Shown piece after piece: positions 32,465 through 36,179 of a DNA stretch of 36,179 nt. Within the stretch, counting starts at the first letter, position 1, and the number at the start of each line of letters is the position of its first letter. The position numbers and the translations under genes were made by a program. The notes beneath the pieces were generated by a model. The model ran no database searches. It was not told the DNA's origin and worked only from the letters and a program-made list of their open reading frames with translations. This stretch comes from Robiginitomaculum sp. (GTDB lineage Bacteria; Pseudomonadota; Alphaproteobacteria; Caulobacterales; Maricaulaceae), in the NCBI GenBank assembly GCA_015485335.1, contig WFTT01000030.1, forward strand, positions 1 through 36,179, written 5' to 3'.

Positions 32465-32995
32465 CTAAATCGTCAGTTTTTGTTCATCGCGCAGGCGGGC
32501 ACCTTCACGAAAGACTTCAGCCAGCACCACCAGCACCGCCACGGCCAGCCATAAAGAGCCATTCAGGCTCAGGCCACCATGTAATCCTGTTGTATTGGTG
32601 GCGTGTCCAAAGATATTCAAGGTCAGTACAGCCCCGCTGGTCACTACCATACGCAAAATTTCATAGGCCACCAGCGTCATCCAGATAACCCGTAAATGCA
32701 CCGCATTTTCCGGTACAAACGGATCGCCCTCTATCAGGGTGGCAAAAATACGCCGCAAACGCATCACCACCACCAGCGCCACCAGTAGGCTGATGATAAA
32801 GATCAGCATGCCCGGCCACAGCACCACCCCGGGTGGCGGCGAAGTGACCCAGGAAAGATCCACATAGGCATCAATAATATAAGCCGGAATGCCCACCAGA
32901 ATCATCACCGCCAACAGGGCAATCAGAACCCATCTGGCGACATCAAGGCTGGCGCTCAAAAAACTGGCGAATGATTTACGACCCAGGGTCTTCAT
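32465..32995 (-). CDS. DUF2975 family membrane protein
   Basis: A 176-residue integral membrane protein with four predicted helices (about 20-42, 57-79, 103-125 and 146-163). The DUF2975 marker segments are present: LRRIFATLIEGDPFVPENA between helices 2 and 3, and the C-terminal EVFREGARLRDEQKLTI. Function is unknown for the family. AAGGAAG lies about ten bases before the ATG. It is directly followed by the HTH regulator, matching the known DUF2975-HTH pairing. About 200 bases without a gene separate it from the divergent rdgB. Confidence 0.87.
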   Translation of the reverse strand: MKTLGRKSFASFLSASLDVARWVLIALLAVMILVGIPAYIIDAYVDLSWVTSPPPGVVLWPGMLIFIISLLVALVVVMRLRRIFATLIEGDPFVPENAVHLRVIWMTLVAYEILRMVVTSGAVLTLNIFGHATNTTGLHGGLSLNGSLWLAVAVLVVLAEVFREGARLRDEQKLTI

Positions 32996-33193
32996 CTTCG
33001 CACACTTCCTTTTTACCTGTTCACCGGGACCCGCGATCGTTATCGGTGGCTTGTCGGTGATACCAAATCATATCTACCCGTTAATCGATAAACCCATATC
33101 GAGTTTCAATCAAGAAAAAGCGTGTATTTAAAATGACATGGCCCCTGCACAAGCGCGCATCAAAACGCTAAACCTTGCCCACAGGAGATCAAT

Positions 33194-33793
33194 ATGGCCC
33201 TAAACACCCTCGTCATCGCCAGCCATAATGCCGGCAAGGTAAAGGAAATTGCTGCCCTGTTGGCACCTTTTCCCTTTGAGGTGATCAGCGCTGCCGCGCT
33301 GGACATTATCGAGCCAGAAGAAACCGGCAGTACGTTTGCGCAAAATGCCGTCCTGAAGGCCGAACACTGTCGTGATGCCGCGGGCCATGCGGCGCTGGCC
33401 GATGATTCAGGGCTTGAAGTGGCGGCGCTGAACGGTGATCCCGGCATTTATTCGGCGCGATGGGCCGGGCCGGATCATGATTTTGCCATGGCCATGGAAC
33501 GCATTGAAAAAGAACTGAACGCCACCGCCAACAGGGGCCTTGTAGACCGTCGTGCCAATTTCACCTGTGCGCTGGCACTGGCCATACCGGGCCAGGAGAC
33601 AAAAATCTTTGAAGGGCGCATTGATGGCAATCTGGTATGGCCCCCAAGGGGCAGCCGCGGTTTTGGCTATGATCCGGTCTTTCAGCCCTTGGGGTTTGAA
33701 GAAACCTTTGGGCAGATGGACCAGATCCAAAAACATGCCATGAGCCACCGGGCCAATGCCTTTAAGCGCCTGTTGGCGGCCAAGCCCTTTTGA
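33194..33793 (+). CDS. rdgB: dITP/XTP pyrophosphatase (RdgB/HAM1 family)
   Basis: RdgB hydrolyses non-canonical purine triphosphates (dITP, ITP, XTP) to monophosphates and keeps them out of DNA and RNA. The 199-residue chain has the N-terminal [10 protein letters not shown], the metal and substrate block [20 protein letters not shown], then [10 protein letters not shown] and the C-terminal [10 protein letters not shown]. Length equals the family norm. GGAG lies seven bases before the ATG. Its TGA overlaps the hemW ATG by one base. The rdgB-hemW order is common in alphaproteobacteria; rph, often just upstream, is not present here. Confidence 0.96.
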   Translation: MALNTLVIASHNAGKVKEIAALLAPFPFEVISAAALDIIEPEETGSTFAQNAVLKAEHCRDAAGHAALADDSGLEVAALNGDPGIYSARWAGPDHDFAMAMERIEKELNATANRGLVDRRANFTCALALAIPGQETKIFEGRIDGNLVWPPRGSRGFGYDPVFQPLGFEETFGQMDQIQKHAMSHRANAFKRLLAAKPF

Positions 33794-34947
33794 TGCCCCT
33801 GCAGTCCACCCCCTTTGGACTGTATGTGCACTGGCCCTATTGCACACGCCTGTGTCCCTATTGTGATTTCAATATCTATCGTAATCGCGATGGCCATCAT
33901 GACGACCTGCTGGACGCCATTGTCGCCGATATTGAAGGCCATGGACGGCGCATCACCGCGCCTGGCCCCTTGCAGAGCCTGTCTTTTGGCGGCGGTACAC
34001 CATCTTTGATGCGGCCCGAACAGATCGCCACGGTGATTGAGGCGGCAGACCAGGTATTTGGCTTTGTTGATGATCCGGAAATATCCCTGGAGGCCAACCC
34101 CGATGCGCTAAGCGCACCCCGTTGCCAGAGCTTTGCCGGTGCCGGAATCAACCGGTTGTCCATTGGGGTGCAATCCCTTGATGATCAGGAGCTGAAATTT
34201 CTGGGCCGGGACCACAGCGCCGAGGAAGCGCGAACCGCCATCACGGCGGCGCAAAATGCCGGCATGCGGATCAGTGCCGATTTTATTTATGATCTGCCGG
34301 ACCAGAGCGAGGCGATCTGGGACCAACGCCTTGAAGCCGCACTGGCGCTAAAGCTGGAGCATTATTCCTTTTATGCGCTGACCATAGAGCCCGGCACCGC
34401 CTTTGGCGTACAGGTCAAGAAAGGTCGCCTGAACCCCGCGCCAGAGGAACGCTCGGCCGCACTATATGATCTGACACAGGCACGCACTCAGGCGGCGGGC
34501 CTGCCGGCCTATGAAGTGTCCAACCACGCCCGCACCATTGCGGATCAATCGCGCCACAATCTGGTATACTGGTTAAATGGCGACTGGATCGGCGTTGGCC
34601 CGGGGGCCCATGGCCGTGCCACCGTCAATAATCAACGCCTGGCCCTGGTGGCGGCAAAGCGCCCGGCCGATTATAGCGCCACCGTTCAGGCCACGGGTTG
34701 GGGCATCGCCGCCCAGGACACCCTTAGTACAGAAGATGTGGTGATGGAGGCCTTTTCCATGGGGCTGCGGCTGCGCGCCGGACTGGATATGGCACAGCTA
34801 CAGGCCCGCACCGGCTTTGTGGTGCCCCCAGACAAGCTGGAAAACCTGATTGAGGATGGCTGGCTGGAAAAAGAGCAATCCATATTGCGGGTGCGCCCAA
34901 AAGGCTGGGCGCTGATTGATCGGCTGGTGCTGGAATTACTGGCTTAG
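33793..34947 (+). CDS. hemW: HemW, radical-SAM heme chaperone
   Basis: HemW resembles oxygen-independent coproporphyrinogen oxidase but binds heme and delivers it to respiratory enzymes. The 384-residue product has the 4Fe-4S motif CTRLCPYCDF (Cys17, Cys21, Cys24). The residue after the third cysteine pair is Phe, as in HemW, whereas true HemN has a fourth Cys. Other signatures are LSFGGGTPSLM, RLSIGVQSLDD and ISADFIYDLPDQ. The start overlaps the rdgB stop (TGATG). The 3' end overlaps the convergent gene by 12 bases. Older annotation may call it HemN; sequence and length argue against that. Confidence 0.93.
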   Translation: MPLQSTPFGLYVHWPYCTRLCPYCDFNIYRNRDGHHDDLLDAIVADIEGHGRRITAPGPLQSLSFGGGTPSLMRPEQIATVIEAADQVFGFVDDPEISLEANPDALSAPRCQSFAGAGINRLSIGVQSLDDQELKFLGRDHSAEEARTAITAAQNAGMRISADFIYDLPDQSEAIWDQRLEAALALKLEHYSFYALTIEPGTAFGVQVKKGRLNPAPEERSAALYDLTQARTQAAGLPAYEVSNHARTIADQSRHNLVYWLNGDWIGVGPGAHGRATVNNQRLALVAAKRPADYSATVQATGWGIAAQDTLSTEDVVMEAFSMGLRLRAGLDMAQLQARTGFVVPPDKLENLIEDGWLEKEQSILRVRPKGWALIDRLVLELLA

Positions 34948-36179
34948 CAGAGCGCCCGTAACGGTTGCATCTTCACCATCCACCAGCGGTAAATCAAACT
35001 GTTCCGCCGCCGGGTCAATTTCACGAAACCTGCCCGGGCGCACTTCAAATACACTTAGGGCGCGTTCGACCAAGCCGTTCTGATCAAAACGGAACAAGCC
35101 GTCCGCACCGCGAAATCCACCGGGGTTTTCGATCTTTACCCGATCAATATAAATACCGGTTTCGCCCTTACTAATGCTGGGCACCACCACCAGAACCCCA
35201 TCATGGGCCAGGCTGGCCAGACGGCTGGGTTTTTCGGCAAAATTGCGCTCATAGTTTTGTGTAAAGCCAGCGCGGTCTTTGGCATTGGGGGCCGGGAACC
35301 AGCCACCAAACAACGCCGGTTCGCGCAGCAGATCTTCATCATTCCACAGGCTGGTACCAATGAACTGGGTAATTTTCGGATCCACACCATTGATCGGCAA
35401 TAGCGGCGCCAGCGAGCGCAGGCGAATGCCGCTTTCGGGCAGCATGATGGCCTGATACGGCAAAGAAAACTCGAATGCCGGATCCAGACCTGGATCCCCA
35501 ACACCACCGGCTTCTTCCCAGCTGGCAATGGCGGCATTGCGTTCTTCCACATGGGCAATCTGGCGCGCCGGGGCGGCCATGCTTTGGGAATCGCGGCCAT
35601 AACGGGCAATATCGGTAATATACAGGCCGGTATTGGCACTCAGGCTGAAAAGCGCCTCTTCGATACGATCCCCATAACCGTTATCGGGTCTGAGCAAGGC
35701 CAAAGCCTGAATGGTTTTATCCTCAACAACGGTATCCGCATCGGGGCGCAACATGGCCAGCGCATCAAAGGCTTTCTGGTTACGCTTGGTGATAAATTCC
35801 AACATGCGGGCCACGTCGGCCTCGGGCAGGAAGCTGAGCAGATATACCCCATTCCCAGCCACGCTGCGGTCCGTGGAAAAGGCAATCATCGGGATATTGG
35901 CCCTAGCTACCGCCGGCGAAACCGCCGAAACTGCACTGCCCAATACCGGCCCCAAGATAATGGCGGCCCCATCCTTGATCACGGCCTGGGCAGCACTTTG
36001 TGCTCCATCTGCGGTACCGGCGGTATCTTTTGGTAACAGGACCAGACGCGGATCATCCGCTTCAAACAGTGCCATTTGCGCGGCACTGAGCATGGAACGG
36101 GCCTCTTTGCGCAAAGCTGCACTTTGGGCGCTAAAGGGCAATAACAGGCCAATACGGACCAGATCACGCCCTTCCATAT
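34936..36179 (-). CDS. Penicillin-binding protein activator (LpoA-like), 5' end cut by window edge
   Basis: At least 414 codons of a periplasmic-binding-protein-fold (type 1) protein. RIGLLLPFSAQSAALRKEA and AAQMALFEADDPRLVLLPKD at the visible N-terminal side, and AAIILGPVLGSAVSAVSPAV and IPMIAFSTDRSVAGNGVYLL further on, match the LpoA/Peripla_BP_6 group. The Met at 36177 is only an internal methionine. A signal sequence, probably of lipoprotein type, is expected beyond the window. In alphaproteobacteria this gene usually stands before rsmI and next to hemW, as here. Family members are linked to activation of peptidoglycan synthases, which is not proven for this branch. Confidence 0.88.
   Translation of the reverse strand, partial: MEGRDLVRIGLLLPFSAQSAALRKEARSMLSAAQMALFEADDPRLVLLPKDTAGTADGAQSAAQAVIKDGAAIILGPVLGSAVSAVSPAVARANIPMIAFSTDRSVAGNGVYLLSFLPEADVARMLEFITKRNQKAFDALAMLRPDADTVVEDKTIQALALLRPDNGYGDRIEEALFSLSANTGLYITDIARYGRDSQSMAAPARQIAHVEERNAAIASWEEAGGVGDPGLDPAFEFSLPYQAIMLPESGIRLRSLAPLLPINGVDPKITQFIGTSLWNDEDLLREPALFGGWFPAPNAKDRAGFTQNYERNFAEKPSRLASLAHDGVLVVVPSISKGETGIYIDRVKIENPGGFRGADGLFRFDQNGLVERALSVFEVRPGRFREIDPAAEQFDLPLVDGEDATVTGALLSQ

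Noticed and set aside
33793-34947. Coproporphyrinogen oxidase HemN
   Set aside because: The motif is CxxxCxxCDF with no fourth cysteine, and the length fits HemW.

Overview
The window (about 36 kb, moderately GC-rich, densely coded) looks like the chromosome of an alphaproteobacterium. The evidence is gene order: a block of plsC, ydcF, ftsX and ftsE divergent from an MJ0042/DUF3426 zinc-ribbon gene; chorismate mutase next to hisC; rdgB-hemW facing a penicillin-binding-protein activator; and REP-type palindromes ending in CCTCATCCTGAGG / CCTCGAAGGATG. I cannot name the genus. No phage, insertion sequence, CRISPR array, tRNA or rRNA was seen.

Layout. (1) 1-2453: a histidine operon on the minus strand, a TrpR/YerC-family regulator, hisG and hisD (hisD cut by the window edge). 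Its promoter carries a perfect 18-bp TrpR-box-like palindrome that also overlaps a candidate promoter of the divergent next gene. (2) 2543-9946: two aspartate-family loci facing each other. On the plus strand is a fused aspartokinase/diaminopimelate decarboxylase. On the minus strand is thrA-thrB-thrC, in which the aspartokinase-homoserine dehydrogenase fusion has no ACT domain. It is preceded by a leader peptide rich in Thr/Ile codons and an intrinsic terminator, a thrL-type attenuator. REP palindromes and a G-rich inverted repeat fill the space between the loci. (3) 10403-16338: gltD-gltB, glutamate synthase, in that order. (4) 16491-19631: pspF divergent from a sigma-54 promoter driving a 54-residue membrane protein, pspA, pspB, pspC and an unknown exported ORF. 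(5) 19564-22960: gloB divergent from a methyltransferase, chorismate mutase and hisC. (6) 22940-25798: plsC, ydcF, ftsX and ftsE on the minus strand. (7) 25904-29175: zinc-ribbon protein, HAD hydrolase, a probable unannotated minus-strand small RNA, and selO. (8) 29248-36179: two exported proteins of unknown function, purH, an HTH/DUF2975 pair, rdgB, hemW and the 5'-truncated penicillin-binding-protein activator.

How the genes work together. Regions 1-2 hold histidine, lysine and threonine synthesis with visible regulatory DNA: a repressor-type operator for his (and perhaps lys), and transcription attenuation for thr in front of an enzyme that lacks the usual feedback domain. Glutamate synthase next door supplies the amino donor. 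The psp block is a complete envelope-stress module. Best leads for novelty: the thr attenuator, the his/lys divergent operator, the C-rich-loop small RNA candidate at 27501-27643, the small protein at the head of the psp operon, and the composite REP elements.
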